The position numbers and the translations under genes are program-made. Shown here piece after piece: positions 16,610 to 24,990 of a DNA stretch of 64,000 bases. The notes under the pieces were generated by a model. It had not been told where the DNA came from and ran no database searches. It worked only from the letters and a program-made list of their open reading frames with translations. Numbering within the stretch: position 1 is the first letter of the stretch; every line of letters starts with the position of its first letter. The stretch comes from Micromonospora arida (GTDB lineage Bacteria > Actinomycetota > Actinomycetes > Mycobacteriales > Micromonosporaceae): assembly GCF_003857035.1 (NCBI RefSeq), contig NZ_QGSY01000161.1, positions 16,530-80,529 of the forward strand, in the 5' to 3' direction.

Positions 16610-17783
16610 CGTCCCCGAGCGGCGGTGGCCGGCGGCGGTCGGTGCCTGGCTGGGCATCGGCACCGCACCCGCCACGCTGGTGCTCGGTGCGGCGATGGCC
16701 GCCCGACACGGCGGCGCGGTGCCGGTGGCCGGGCTGCTGGTCGGCGGGGTGCTGATGGCGGCCCTGCTCTGGGGGCAGGGCCGGATCGGGCTGCGCCGGC
16801 CGCTGGGCGACGGCGGGACGTTGACCGCGGTGCTGCCCGCGTACCTGGGGGACACCTCGCGGCTGCTGCTGGCGGCGGTGCTGGCCGTGTCGATGGTCGG
16901 TTGGAACGGGTTCAACGTCGGGCTCGGCGGAGCCTCGCTGGCCGCGCTGACCCACCTGCCGGGCTGGGCCGGGCCGGTGCTGCTGGAGATGGCGGTCCTC
17001 GCCGTCTCCTGGGCGCCGGCCCGGCTCGGCAACCGGGTCGCGGTGGTCACCACGCTCAGCGCGGTGGTGCTGGTCGGCTGGTGCCTGACGGTGCTTCCAC
17101 CACCCGGTGCGCCGGTCCGCCTCGCTGGCGGCGGGCTCGCCGACGCCGCCGCGCTGATCGGGTACGCGGCCGTGTTCGCGCTGCGCGCACCAGACTTCAG
17201 CGTGGGCCTTTCTCGAAGGCGGGACCTGGCCTGGTGCGTGGGGCTGCTGATCGGGCCGGCGCTGCTCGGGGTGCTCGCCGGGGCCGGCCTGTGGCTGCGG
17301 ACCGGCTCGGCCGACGTGGTCGCGCTGCTCGCCGCCGGCTCGGGGCTGGCCGCGTACGCGAATCTGTTCGTTGCGGTGGCGGTCTTCGCGGCGGCGCTGA
17401 CCACCACGTACTCCGGTTCCCTGGCGTTGCGTGGTCTGGCTCCCCGCCTGCCGGCGCGGGCGGCGATGCTGCTCGTCGCGGTGCTCGGCGGGATGCTGGC
17501 GGTGGCGCGGTTCGACCGGCTGGTGCTGCCCTGGCTGACCCTGCTGGCCGCGGCGTTGCCGGTGCTGGTGGTGCCGATGGCCGTGGAAGCCGCGGCCCGT
17601 CGGAGCGGTCGTGCCCCGCGTACCGTGCCCGCCTGGTGCTGGGTGCCGCCGGCGCTGCTCGCGGTGGCCTGCACGCTCGCCGGTGTGGGTGTCGCCCCGC
17701 TGCTCGGTCTGGCCCTGGCCGCGGCGTGCACAGTGCTCTGGCGCCGCCGAGGGGGCGCGGACCACTCGGTTGGCGGCGCTTAG
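16602..17783 (+). CDS. Cytosine/purine permease-like membrane transporter
   Basis: 393 residues starting at a TTG at 16602 that overlaps the isomerase gene by 8 bp; no better in-frame start is visible. About eleven to twelve hydrophobic segments cover the protein. The layout (WLGIGTAPATLVLGAAMA near the start; GWNGFNVGLGGASLAAL; ending in short TM pairs) resembles the NCS1 cytosine-permease (CodB-like) family, though weakly. It is the last gene of the operon and would be a second uptake system beside the ABC importer. It ends convergently, its TAG overlapping the lipoprotein gene stop by 4 bp. Confidence 0.6.
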   Translation: MPDVPERRWPAAVGAWLGIGTAPATLVLGAAMAARHGGAVPVAGLLVGGVLMAALLWGQGRIGLRRPLGDGGTLTAVLPAYLGDTSRLLLAAVLAVSMVGWNGFNVGLGGASLAALTHLPGWAGPVLLEMAVLAVSWAPARLGNRVAVVTTLSAVVLVGWCLTVLPPPGAPVRLAGGGLADAAALIGYAAVFALRAPDFSVGLSRRRDLAWCVGLLIGPALLGVLAGAGLWLRTGSADVVALLAAGSGLAAYANLFVAVAVFAAALTTTYSGSLALRGLAPRLPARAAMLLVAVLGGMLAVARFDRLVLPWLTLLAAALPVLVVPMAVEAAARRSGRAPRTVPAWCWVPPALLAVACTLAGVGVAPLLGLALAAACTVLWRRRGGADHSVGGA

Positions 17784-18304
17784 CGGGTGGCGTGCGAGCC
17801 GTGGTCGCTGACCTGGGCATCGAACCAGTGGTGCAGTGCGTCGCGGAGCCCCGCGTCGTCCGTGGCGTAGGTGGCGCGTGCACCGTCGGGAATGGCTTCG
17901 TACGTGATGGTGATCCGCCCGCCGTGTGCTCGAAGCGTTGCCAGGCCGGGCATCTCGGTGCCGTGGATGCGGGCCGGGTCGCTGAAGTCACCGCGCCGGA
18001 ACCGCTCGACCTCGGCGCTCACATGCTGTTGGACAAGGGTGATCTGGGTGCTGTCCCGGGGGTCGTCGGCGACCACGGTCTGCACGCCGCCGGTGTCGGT
18101 CCTGGTGAAGCGGTGTGTGGTGCGCTCCAGGTCGAAGGGCATGACCGAAGCGCCTCGCTCGGCGACGTCGGCCTGTCGATTCGAGGTGGTCGTTGTCGGT
18201 GTCGACGGTGCCGAGTCGTCGGCGCAGCCGCCGTTGAGCGCGGCGGCAGCGACGGCCACCAGGAGCAGAGCCCGAGGGGGACGAGGGTGGTCAGAACGGT
18301 TCAC
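17780..18304 (-). CDS. Putative lipoprotein of unknown function
   Basis: About 174 residues from the GTG at 18304, which has GGAGG upstream. The signal peptide ends in a lipobox-like ALNGGC (Cys27). The mature part has a Thr/Ser-rich linker and then a compact domain (MPFDLERTTHRFTRTDTGG..., ITLVQQHVSAEVERFRRGDF, DDAGLRDALHHWFDAQ) seen in other actinomycete lipoproteins without assigned function. The start lies inside the end of the MarR gene (14-bp overlap), so the two are co-expressed. Confidence 0.72.
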   Translation of the reverse strand: MNRSDHPRPPRALLLVAVAAAALNGGCADDSAPSTPTTTTSNRQADVAERGASVMPFDLERTTHRFTRTDTGGVQTVVADDPRDSTQITLVQQHVSAEVERFRRGDFSDPARIHGTEMPGLATLRAHGGRITITYEAIPDGARATYATDDAGLRDALHHWFDAQVSDHGSHATR

Positions 18305-18728
18305 CGGTGGCCTCCGCGAGGGTCTGGAGCGCACGCACCACTGACGCGCGCTGGTCGTCGGGAACGCGATCGAGCAGGGCGGTGAGCCGGGCCCGACGGG
18401 CGTCGGCCTGTCGGGCGGCGGCCGTGGTGCCCGCGGCAGTCAGCAGAAGCAGGACGCCGCGACCGTCACCCTCGGCTGTCTCCCGGTGCACCCAGCCCCG
18501 GTTGACCAGGTTGGTGACCAGGCGGCTGACGCTGCTCTTCTCCAGACGCAGCCGGCGAGCCAACTCCACCTGCCGGATCTGCCCCTCCCGGGCGATCTCC
18601 ACCATGGCGTGCGCCTCGGAAACCGGCAGCGGCTGCCCGCAGGGAGTCCGGTCGGGCTGATGGAGGCCGAAGTTGCGGACGAACCGCATCAGTGCCTCCT
18701 GCGCCGCGTCGAGCTCGCCAGTCTGCAT
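18291..18728 (-). CDS. MarR-family transcriptional regulator
   Basis: About 145 residues from the ATG at 18728. The winged helix is clear: IRQVELARRLRLEKSSVSRLVTNLVNRGWVHRE, followed by the wing GDGRGVLLLLTAAG and the C-terminal dimer helix. A longer start at 18812 is possible but would run across the operator. It is divergent from the GNAT gene, and the first of two tandem palindromes overlaps its own start codon, implying autoregulation and control of the neighbour. Confidence 0.88.
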   Translation of the reverse strand: MQTGELDAAQEALMRFVRNFGLHQPDRTPCGQPLPVSEAHAMVEIAREGQIRQVELARRLRLEKSSVSRLVTNLVNRGWVHRETAEGDGRGVLLLLTAAGTTAAARQADARRARLTALLDRVPDDQRASVVRALQTLAEATGEPF

Positions 18729-18767
18729 GGTTCGACGGTACAACCAGATGGTTCGACCGTGCAACCA
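18728..18767. promoter_or_regulatory. Tandem MarR-type operators
   Basis: Two 19-bp palindromes, 18728-18746 and 18749-18767, each reading TGGTTnnACnGTnnAACCA, start 21 bp apart (two helical turns). The first covers the MarR start codon; both lie between the MarR and GNAT genes. Confidence 0.75.
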
Positions 18768-18810
18768 TTGTGGAGAGAACCCGCATCTGAGCCCCCACGG
18801 GAGACATGGC

Positions 18811-20133
18811 ATGACACCGGAAAGCGACCGTTACGTGGTCCGGCCCGGCCGAGCCAGCGACGCCGCTGAACTAGCCCGCCTGCACGCCTCGGTTCAGCTC
18901 CAGGCGGTGACCGGCGGCCAACCACACCCCGGCATCGCTGCCTGGGTGGAAGACCTGCTGGACGGTCACCCCTCCGTCGTGCCCGACGACTTCCTGGTTG
19001 CCGAGGACTCGGCCACCGGATGTCCGGTGGCAAGTCTGGTGGGGCTGCGGCAGCACTGGAGCCTGGCCGGGGTTCGGCTGCCGGTGGCCCAGGTCGAGTT
19101 GGTCGGAACAGCGCCTGAGCACCGCGGCAACCGGCTCACCGAACGGTTGTTCGCCGCACTGCATCAGCAGTACGCGGCCGATGGTGTGCCGGTGCAGGTG
19201 ATCGAGGGGATCCCGTACTTCTACCGGCGGCTCGGCTATGACTACTCGCTGGCGAACGACGGCGCTCCGACGGTGCCCATCGCCGCGCTGCTGGCCATCG
19301 AGCACGATCGCTCCACTCACCGCACGGTCCGACCGGCCACCGTCGCCGATGCGGACGCGCTCGCCCGCATCGACCGACGGCTCGCCGACGGGGAGGTCCT
19401 GGTCTGCCCGCGAGACGCCGCGGTCTGGCGGTACGAGATCGCCGGTCGCCGTCCGGCGGATCTCGCCCGGCGGGAGGTCGCCGTGCTGGTCCACGGCGGC
19501 GACGTGGGTGGCTACCTGGTGCACAGTTCCCGGCTCTCGGCAGCCGGTGAGCTGATCGTGTTCGCGGCCACCGCCGACCGGCCGGCCGACTGGCCGCAGG
19601 CCGCCGTCGCCATGCACAGGTACCTCGCCCAGGTCGGCCGGCGGTACGAGGCGTCGATGGAAGGGTCGTTCACCGCAGTCCGCCCCATCCTCGGCCCCGA
19701 GCACCCACTGGTCCGGCTCAGCCCGACCGGCGTACCGAGGCGGCCCAGAGGCTGGTACGTCCGCACCGGTGACCCGGCCGACCTGCTTGCCCGGCTGCAA
19801 CCGCTGTTGCGGGCCCGCTGGCAGGCAGCCGGTCTGCGATGGCACGAGCCGACGATGACCATCGACATGTACGGTCGCGCCGCCCGGCTCGAATTCACCG
19901 ACGGCAGGCTGAGCGGTGTGACCGGCGTGCGCGGCGCCATCAGCCCGTCCACCGAACCCGGAACCCACGCCGCCATCCCACCGGGCGCCCTACTCCAGCT
20001 GGCCCTCGGTCACCGCACCCTGCCCGAGGTGCTCGACACCTGGCCCGACTGCCTCCTCCGGGACCGCCGCACGGAAGACTTCCTGACCACGGCCTTTCCC
20101 CGGGTGCCGGTCCAGGTCTGGCCCCGCAACTGA
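18811..20133 (+). CDS. GNAT-family acetyltransferase, Eis-like two-domain protein
   Basis: About 440 residues from the ATG at 18811. The N-terminal GNAT domain holds the acetyl-CoA loop region ELVGTAPEHRGNRLTERLF and the GIPYFYRRLGYDY segment. A second GNAT-like domain begins around residue 170 (RTVRPATVADADALARIDRR), and the C-terminus has an SCP2-like segment (MTIDMYGRAARLEFTDGRL). This three-part layout is that of Eis/enhanced-intracellular-survival-type acetyltransferases, which acetylate amines. The substrate is unknown; divergent MarR control suggests induction by a small aromatic or antibiotic-like molecule. Confidence 0.82.
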   Translation: MTPESDRYVVRPGRASDAAELARLHASVQLQAVTGGQPHPGIAAWVEDLLDGHPSVVPDDFLVAEDSATGCPVASLVGLRQHWSLAGVRLPVAQVELVGTAPEHRGNRLTERLFAALHQQYAADGVPVQVIEGIPYFYRRLGYDYSLANDGAPTVPIAALLAIEHDRSTHRTVRPATVADADALARIDRRLADGEVLVCPRDAAVWRYEIAGRRPADLARREVAVLVHGGDVGGYLVHSSRLSAAGELIVFAATADRPADWPQAAVAMHRYLAQVGRRYEASMEGSFTAVRPILGPEHPLVRLSPTGVPRRPRGWYVRTGDPADLLARLQPLLRARWQAAGLRWHEPTMTIDMYGRAARLEFTDGRLSGVTGVRGAISPSTEPGTHAAIPPGALLQLALGHRTLPEVLDTWPDCLLRDRRTEDFLTTAFPRVPVQVWPRN

Positions 20134-20240
20134 CCGAGGCTCGGCAACGGTGGGAAACGGTCGGCCAACGCCACCACCGAAGCCGGACCGGCGGCCGTCA
20201 GCGCGTCGTCGGGTGCGGCGACGGCGGGCGCCGACGGCCA

Positions 20241-20318
20241 TGCGTCGCGCCGCTACTCGGGCTGGCCCTGGCCGGGGTGTACGCCCTGCTCCGGCATCGT
20301 CTAGAGAAAGTGATCTAG
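20241..20318 (+). pseudogene. Possible C-terminal remnant of a cytosine-permease-like gene
   Basis: The 339-bp gap 20134-20472 holds no intact gene. Within it, an open frame ending at the TAG 20316-20318 reads VAPLLGLALAGVYALLRHR, very similar to the end of the transporter encoded at 16602-17783 (VAPLLGLALAAACTVLWRR), and about 28 of 32 bases match at the DNA level there. No start or upstream domain is present. It may be a decayed paralogue fragment or a chance hydrophobic match. Confidence 0.3.
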
Positions 20319-20403
20319 GCGCGACCGGCAGAACGTGATCTTATACGCACCGGCGATCCGTAACACCGTGCAAACCATCGATTAACCATCGGCGGCTTAG
20401 GTG

Positions 20404-20417
20404 GGGGAGCGCTCCCA
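20404..20417. promoter_or_regulatory. CebR/LacI-type operator
   Basis: GGGGAGCGCTCCCA contains the perfect palindrome GGGAGCGCTCCC and matches 13 of 14 bases of the Streptomyces CebR box TGGGAGCGCTCCCA. It is centred about 62 bp before the subtilase start codon. Confidence 0.6.
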
Positions 20418-20472
20418 TGGGCGGGTCGCAATCGATGAGAAGCTCCACAAGGGAGCAACCGAAAGGAGCCTC

Positions 20473-23400
20473 GTGGCTACAGGCACGAGCGGAAACAGGC
20501 TGCGAAGACTGGCGATACCTACGCTGGTCGTCGCCCTGATCACCGGTACCACCGGTGTAGCGGGAACGGCGTCGGCGGCACCCGCTGGGCCGTCGGGTAA
20601 CGGCAGTGGCACCGGCTACTTCACCGCCGGGTCCGACCGGAAGGTCACCCTGACCGACGGGGCCGACCGCCGACCCGGTGGCACCCGTGCGGCCACGCCG
20701 AAGGCAGCCGTCGACGAGACCGGCTCCGGCATGTACGTCGTCGAGTTGGCCGAGGACCCGTTGACCACGTACACCGGTGGGGTGTCCGGTCTGGCGCGGA
20801 CCCGCCCCGCAGCGGGTAACCGGCTGGACGTGACGTCGACGCCGTCGCAGGCGTACCGCCGGCACCTCGACACGCAGCGGGGCGCCGTCGCCGCCGCGGC
20901 CGGGGTCACCGTCAACGCCGTCTACACCGCCGCCTTCAACGGGTTCTCGGCGAAGCTGACCGCTCAGCAGGTGAGCACGTTGCGGGCGGACAAGCGCGTT
21001 CGCGCCGTCACCGCCTCGCGGGCCCTCGGCACCCCCTCTGCGCCGCCCACCGCGAGCACGGCGACCGCCGACAACCCGACGCCCGCCACCCCCGGTGGCG
21101 CGGACCAGTCGGCGCCGACGGACCGTTCCGGCCGGCCGGCCAAGCCCGGCCCCGGCACCGGCGCGGGCATGGTGATCGGCGTCCTGGACACCGGCATCTG
21201 GCCGGAGAGCGCATCGTTCGACAAGAAGATGCCCGCTCCCGCGAACTGGCACGGCACCTGCCAGACCGGTGTGGCCTTCGTGGCCGCGCACTGCAACGGC
21301 AAGATCGTCGGTGCCCGGTACTTCGCCGACTCGTGGCTCGCCGGCGGTGGCTCGGTGCCCGAGGGCGAGTTCCTGTCCCCCCGCGACGCGTCCGGGCACG
21401 GCACCCACACCGCCTCCACGGCGGCCGGCCTGCCCATCGCGAACGTCACCATCGACGGTCGCCGCTACGGTCCCGTCTCCGGGGTGGCGCCGGATGCCCA
21501 GATCGCCGTCTACAAGGTGCTCTGGGGTGGCATGGGCTACGACGCCGACATCATCGCCGGAATCGACGCGGCCGTTGCCGACGGCGTGCAGGTGCTGAAC
21601 TTCTCGATCGGTTCCGACCTCGGCGACTGGGAGGCCAACACCCCCATCGGCGTGGCGTTCCTCAACGCCTCGCTGGCCGGGGTCTTCGTCGCGGCGTCGG
21701 CCGGCAACACCGGCATCGTGAGTGGAGCTATCAGCAACGCGGCGCCCTGGGTGACCACGGTCGGCGCGGCGGTGACCAAGCTCGACGAGGCCACCGCCAA
21801 GCTGGGCGACGGCACCAAGCTGGTCGGCGGCTCGCTGGACGCCCTGCCCGGCGGTGGCGCACGGCCGCTGGTCTTCGGTGACCAGGCCGGCTCGCCGGAT
21901 CTGGGCGCGGTCTACTGCGAGCCCGGCAGCCTGGACCCCGCCAAGATCAAGGGCAAGGTGGTCGCCTGCGCGCTGTCCGACATGTTCGGCTCCGCCGCCG
22001 AGATCAAGGCCAAGGGCGGGGCGGCGATGGTGGTGTTCGACCCGGTCGGCAACTACCGGATCAACTCCATCTTCAACTTCCCCGTGGTATATCTGCCGAC
22101 CGAGAAGCAGGCCGGCACGCTGTTCAACTACCTGATGCGCCACCCCACCGACGCGACCGTGTCGTTGCGCACCGGCGGTGACGGCTCCAGCGTCCCGGGC
22201 ATACCGAGCGTCGCGGACTTCTCCTCCACCGGCCCGGACAAGGTGACCCTCGGCGTCTTCAAGCCGGACCTGGTCGCACCCGGATCGAACATCATCGCGG
22301 CGGTCTCACCAGCGGGCAACTTCGGTCGACAGTACGACGCGTACTCCGGCACCTCGATGGCCTCGCCGTACGTGGCCGGGGCGGCGGCGATCCTGCGCGC
22401 CTCGCACCCGGACTGGTCACCCGGCGCGGTCGCCTCCGCGCTGCGCACCACCGCCACCGACACCGTCGGCACCAGCAGCCCCCTGGAGCAGGGCAGCGGC
22501 TTCATCAATCTGCCCCGGGCCACCGACCCGGGACTGGTCATCGAGCCCACTGCGGCAGAGCTGATCGAGTTCAGCGAGACGGCCGAACCCGACGGCAAGG
22601 CACTCAACCTGCCGGCCATCTCGTTGCGCGAGTACGACGGGACCCGCCCGGTGACCCTCACCCGCACCCTGACCAACGTGGGCAAGGCGCGGGAGACCTA
22701 CCGTTCGTCGGTGTCCGGTCTGCCCGGCATGAAGGTCACCGTCTCGCCGGCATCGGTGACGCTGGCACCCGGCAAGTCCGCGACGGTCAGCATCACGCTG
22801 CGTCGGGGCAGCGCGCCCTGGGACCGGTACGTGACCGGGTCGATCACCTGGCAGGGTAAGGCGCACAGCGCCCGGATCCCGGTCGCCGCCCGTCCGTGGG
22901 GTATCGCGGCCCGGCCGTACGCGGACGACGGCGAGGAGTTCGCCCGGATGGCCAACGGTGCCTTCGGCATGGTCCAGCCCGGCTTCACCGGCCCGCTCGT
23001 CGGTCGCAGCACCGGTTACACCCCGATGCGGCGCACGTCGTACTCCATGCCGGCCGGCGTCTACGGGGGCGTGTTCGACCCGAGCGCCACCGGAGTGAAG
23101 AAGGTCGACTTCACCGTGCCGGCGAACACCGCCGGCATTGTCGTCAAGGCCAACACCGCCGATCCGAACACGAACCTCGATCTCTACCTGTACAAGGGCG
23201 ACACCCTCGTCTACAGCAGTGACAGGTTCTGGACCAGCGACGAGCAGGCGTACAAGTTCCTGCCCGAGCCGGGGCGCTACACCGCGTACGTGTTCGCGCA
23301 GTACCCCGGTGGTCCGGTCATCGACTTCGACCTCAGTCACGCCATCATCGGCCGTAACGCCAAGTATTCCGGTGCCACCCTCACGCTGCCCTCCACCTCG

Positions 23401-23544
23401 GAGCGCGGTCAGGGCTTCAACTTCACACTGAAGCCGAACAAGCCGCTGGCCGAGGGTGACTTCTGGGCGTACACCGAGTACAGCACCAACGGCACGGTGG
23501 TCCCCGGCAACCTCGTCTACACCCAGCAGAGTTCCTGGCAGTAA
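20473..23544 (+). CDS. Secreted S8 (subtilisin-like) peptidase
   Basis: About 1023 residues from the GTG at 20473, preceded by AAAGGAG. A Sec signal peptide ends near ASA (about residue 35); an inhibitor-I9-like prodomain follows (YVVELAEDPL; AAFNGFSAKLTAQQV). The catalytic triad is Asp239 (VLDTGIWPES), His309 (SGHGTHTAS) and Ser628 (SGTSMASPYVAG). A protease-associated insert lies between His and Ser (AVYCEPGSLDPAKIKGKVV). After the catalytic domain come an Fn3-like subtilase domain and a C-terminal beta-sandwich (NLDLYLYKGDTLVYSS). This is the large plant-subtilase-like S8 architecture. A CebR-like box upstream suggests expression tied to sugar status. Confidence 0.93.
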   Translation: MATGTSGNRLRRLAIPTLVVALITGTTGVAGTASAAPAGPSGNGSGTGYFTAGSDRKVTLTDGADRRPGGTRAATPKAAVDETGSGMYVVELAEDPLTTYTGGVSGLARTRPAAGNRLDVTSTPSQAYRRHLDTQRGAVAAAAGVTVNAVYTAAFNGFSAKLTAQQVSTLRADKRVRAVTASRALGTPSAPPTASTATADNPTPATPGGADQSAPTDRSGRPAKPGPGTGAGMVIGVLDTGIWPESASFDKKMPAPANWHGTCQTGVAFVAAHCNGKIVGARYFADSWLAGGGSVPEGEFLSPRDASGHGTHTASTAAGLPIANVTIDGRRYGPVSGVAPDAQIAVYKVLWGGMGYDADIIAGIDAAVADGVQVLNFSIGSDLGDWEANTPIGVAFLNASLAGVFVAASAGNTGIVSGAISNAAPWVTTVGAAVTKLDEATAKLGDGTKLVGGSLDALPGGGARPLVFGDQAGSPDLGAVYCEPGSLDPAKIKGKVVACALSDMFGSAAEIKAKGGAAMVVFDPVGNYRINSIFNFPVVYLPTEKQAGTLFNYLMRHPTDATVSLRTGGDGSSVPGIPSVADFSSTGPDKVTLGVFKPDLVAPGSNIIAAVSPAGNFGRQYDAYSGTSMASPYVAGAAAILRASHPDWSPGAVASALRTTATDTVGTSSPLEQGSGFINLPRATDPGLVIEPTAAELIEFSETAEPDGKALNLPAISLREYDGTRPVTLTRTLTNVGKARETYRSSVSGLPGMKVTVSPASVTLAPGKSATVSITLRRGSAPWDRYVTGSITWQGKAHSARIPVAARPWGIAARPYADDGEEFARMANGAFGMVQPGFTGPLVGRSTGYTPMRRTSYSMPAGVYGGVFDPSATGVKKVDFTVPANTAGIVVKANTADPNTNLDLYLYKGDTLVYSSDRFWTSDEQAYKFLPEPGRYTAYVFAQYPGGPVIDFDLSHAIIGRNAKYSGATLTLPSTSERGQGFNFTLKPNKPLAEGDFWAYTEYSTNGTVVPGNLVYTQQSSWQ

Positions 23545-23552
23545 CCGTGCAA

Positions 23553-23593
23553 CCGGGCGTGGGGCGGTGCGACGTGCACCGTCCCACGCCCGG
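23553..23593. terminator. Hairpin terminator after the subtilase gene
   Basis: 18-bp arms (23553-23570 and 23576-23593) with one mismatch and a 5-nt loop begin 9 bp after the subtilase stop codon. Confidence 0.7.
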
Positions 23594-23672
23594 CAGGAGA
23601 TGGTCTGTCAGGCAAACGCCTGCCCCCCTTTTCTCGGATGTCTTCGCCTGGACCGAGTGTCACACTGTCGCG

Positions 23673-24239
23673 GTGGAGGGCTTTCGGTGTGCGAGCTGTG
23701 GGAACACGCTGAGCGTCCCGGTCCGGTTGGTGGAGCTGCCGACGGAGCCGCACTGGTCGCTCCTGGATTGCCATCACGTGAACCCGCCGCTCCTCGACCC
23801 CGGCACGTACGCCGTCGATGAGGCCGCCTATGGCCGTGATCAGGTCATCGGCACTTTCGTTCTCTCACCCGGCGACGTCCGCGGGACACGCATCGTCCAT
23901 GAGCTTGTTCGCACGGGCTGCTGGTCGATGGTGGGGTGGATCCCCTGTGTGGCCTGTGAAGGCTGTGGTGCCCTGGTCGCCTCCCGGACGGACGACTGCA
24001 GGGTGGCCCAGGAAACGCGCTTCTACCCTGCGATGGTTGACCGGGTGGCGTGTGACGATGAGTCGGACCGCGCCACGGATCCTTTCGCGCTGATCGCCGA
24101 CTGGGACAGCCCCGCGCCCGACACCAGACAACACGGCTGGGTGCCCGAACCGATCCGCCCTCGTCCCGAACTCGTCGCGACCCGCTGGGGCGGACGAGGT
24201 TTGAAAGAGCACCTTTTTCGAGATGACCCGCCGGCCTGA
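23673..24239 (+). CDS. Hypothetical protein with N-terminal CxxC motif
   Basis: About 188 residues from the GTG at 23673, giving MEGFRCASCGNTLSVPVRL; a reading from 23547 would run through the subtilase terminator. The first CxxC is at the N-terminus, and a second pair CVACEGCG appears mid-protein, together suggesting a zinc-ribbon-like metal site. The rest has no recognised domain. Codon use is like the surrounding genes. No function can be assigned; it is a single-gene unit. Confidence 0.6.
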   Translation: MEGFRCASCGNTLSVPVRLVELPTEPHWSLLDCHHVNPPLLDPGTYAVDEAAYGRDQVIGTFVLSPGDVRGTRIVHELVRTGCWSMVGWIPCVACEGCGALVASRTDDCRVAQETRFYPAMVDRVACDDESDRATDPFALIADWDSPAPDTRQHGWVPEPIRPRPELVATRWGGRGLKEHLFRDDPPA

Positions 24240-24395
24240 CCAGCTGGCCGACGTCGGGCCTCGACGGTCGGCGTCAGGAATTGGTCCGCCTCTTCGGCAG
24301 GCCGACATGGACCATCAACGAGCAACCACTCGACCGACGGCGCACGTCCCGCCACAGCGCACTGATCTGCCGCTGGTCGAGCGGCACCGGAGCTG

Positions 24396-24920
24396 TCACG
24401 CCATCAGGGACGCTTCCAGGTCGCGGCGGGTGAGGGCGGCGCGGAGCTGTAGCGCCTCGACCGCGAGATTTTCCCGACCACCCTGCTCGCGGTCGATGGC
24501 GCAGACCACTGTCTCCACCTGCGCGCCGATGGACCGTAGCTGCGCGCACGATGCCAGTAGTGCGCCTCCCGTGGTGACGACGTCCTCGATCAGCACGACA
24601 CGCCGTCCGTTCACCGGACCGCCCTCGGCGGCCTTGTTGGTGCCGTACTCCTTGGCGTGCTTCCGCACGAAGACTGTGGGCAGCCCGGTCAGCTGTGACA
24701 TCACCGTGGCGAGAGGGATGCCGCCCATCTCCATCCCCGCCAGCACATCGCACTCCGGCAGCATGGTCACCATCGCTTCGGCGACCTCGCGCAACAGATC
24801 CGGCTGCCCCTCGAACAGGTACTTGTCGAAGTACTCCTCGCTGACCTGCCCGGATCGGAGACGGAAACGTCCGGTGAGATGGCAGGTGTCGTAGACGCGG
24901 CGCGCGAGTGGGTAGGTCAT
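24396..24920 (-). CDS. pyrE: Orotate phosphoribosyltransferase-like protein
   Basis: 174 residues of type I phosphoribosyltransferase fold. The PRPP-binding loop reads VVLIEDVVTTGGALL, and upstream VFVRKHAKEYGTNK carries the catalytic Lys segment typical of OPRT, which joins orotate to PRPP to form OMP in pyrimidine synthesis. The N-terminus (HLTGRFRLRSGQVSEEYFDKYLF) also matches OPRT. It stands alone without pyr genes, so it could be a second copy or a salvage paralogue. The symbol is given on family grounds. Confidence 0.82.
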   Translation of the reverse strand: MTYPLARRVYDTCHLTGRFRLRSGQVSEEYFDKYLFEGQPDLLREVAEAMVTMLPECDVLAGMEMGGIPLATVMSQLTGLPTVFVRKHAKEYGTNKAAEGGPVNGRRVVLIEDVVTTGGALLASCAQLRSIGAQVETVVCAIDREQGGRENLAVEALQLRAALTRRDLEASLMA

Positions 24921-24990
24921 CCGCTCAGCCTCGCATCTCGCCTAAATCAACAGCCTGGAGGTTCGGATCGCGGCGGCCGCGGTCCCGCCT

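Noticed and set aside
23609..23622. CAGGCAAACGCCTG followed by C/T-rich DNA, resembling a LacI operator
   Set aside because: Only 5-bp arms with a 4-nt loop, right behind the subtilase terminator; as likely a small second hairpin as an operator.
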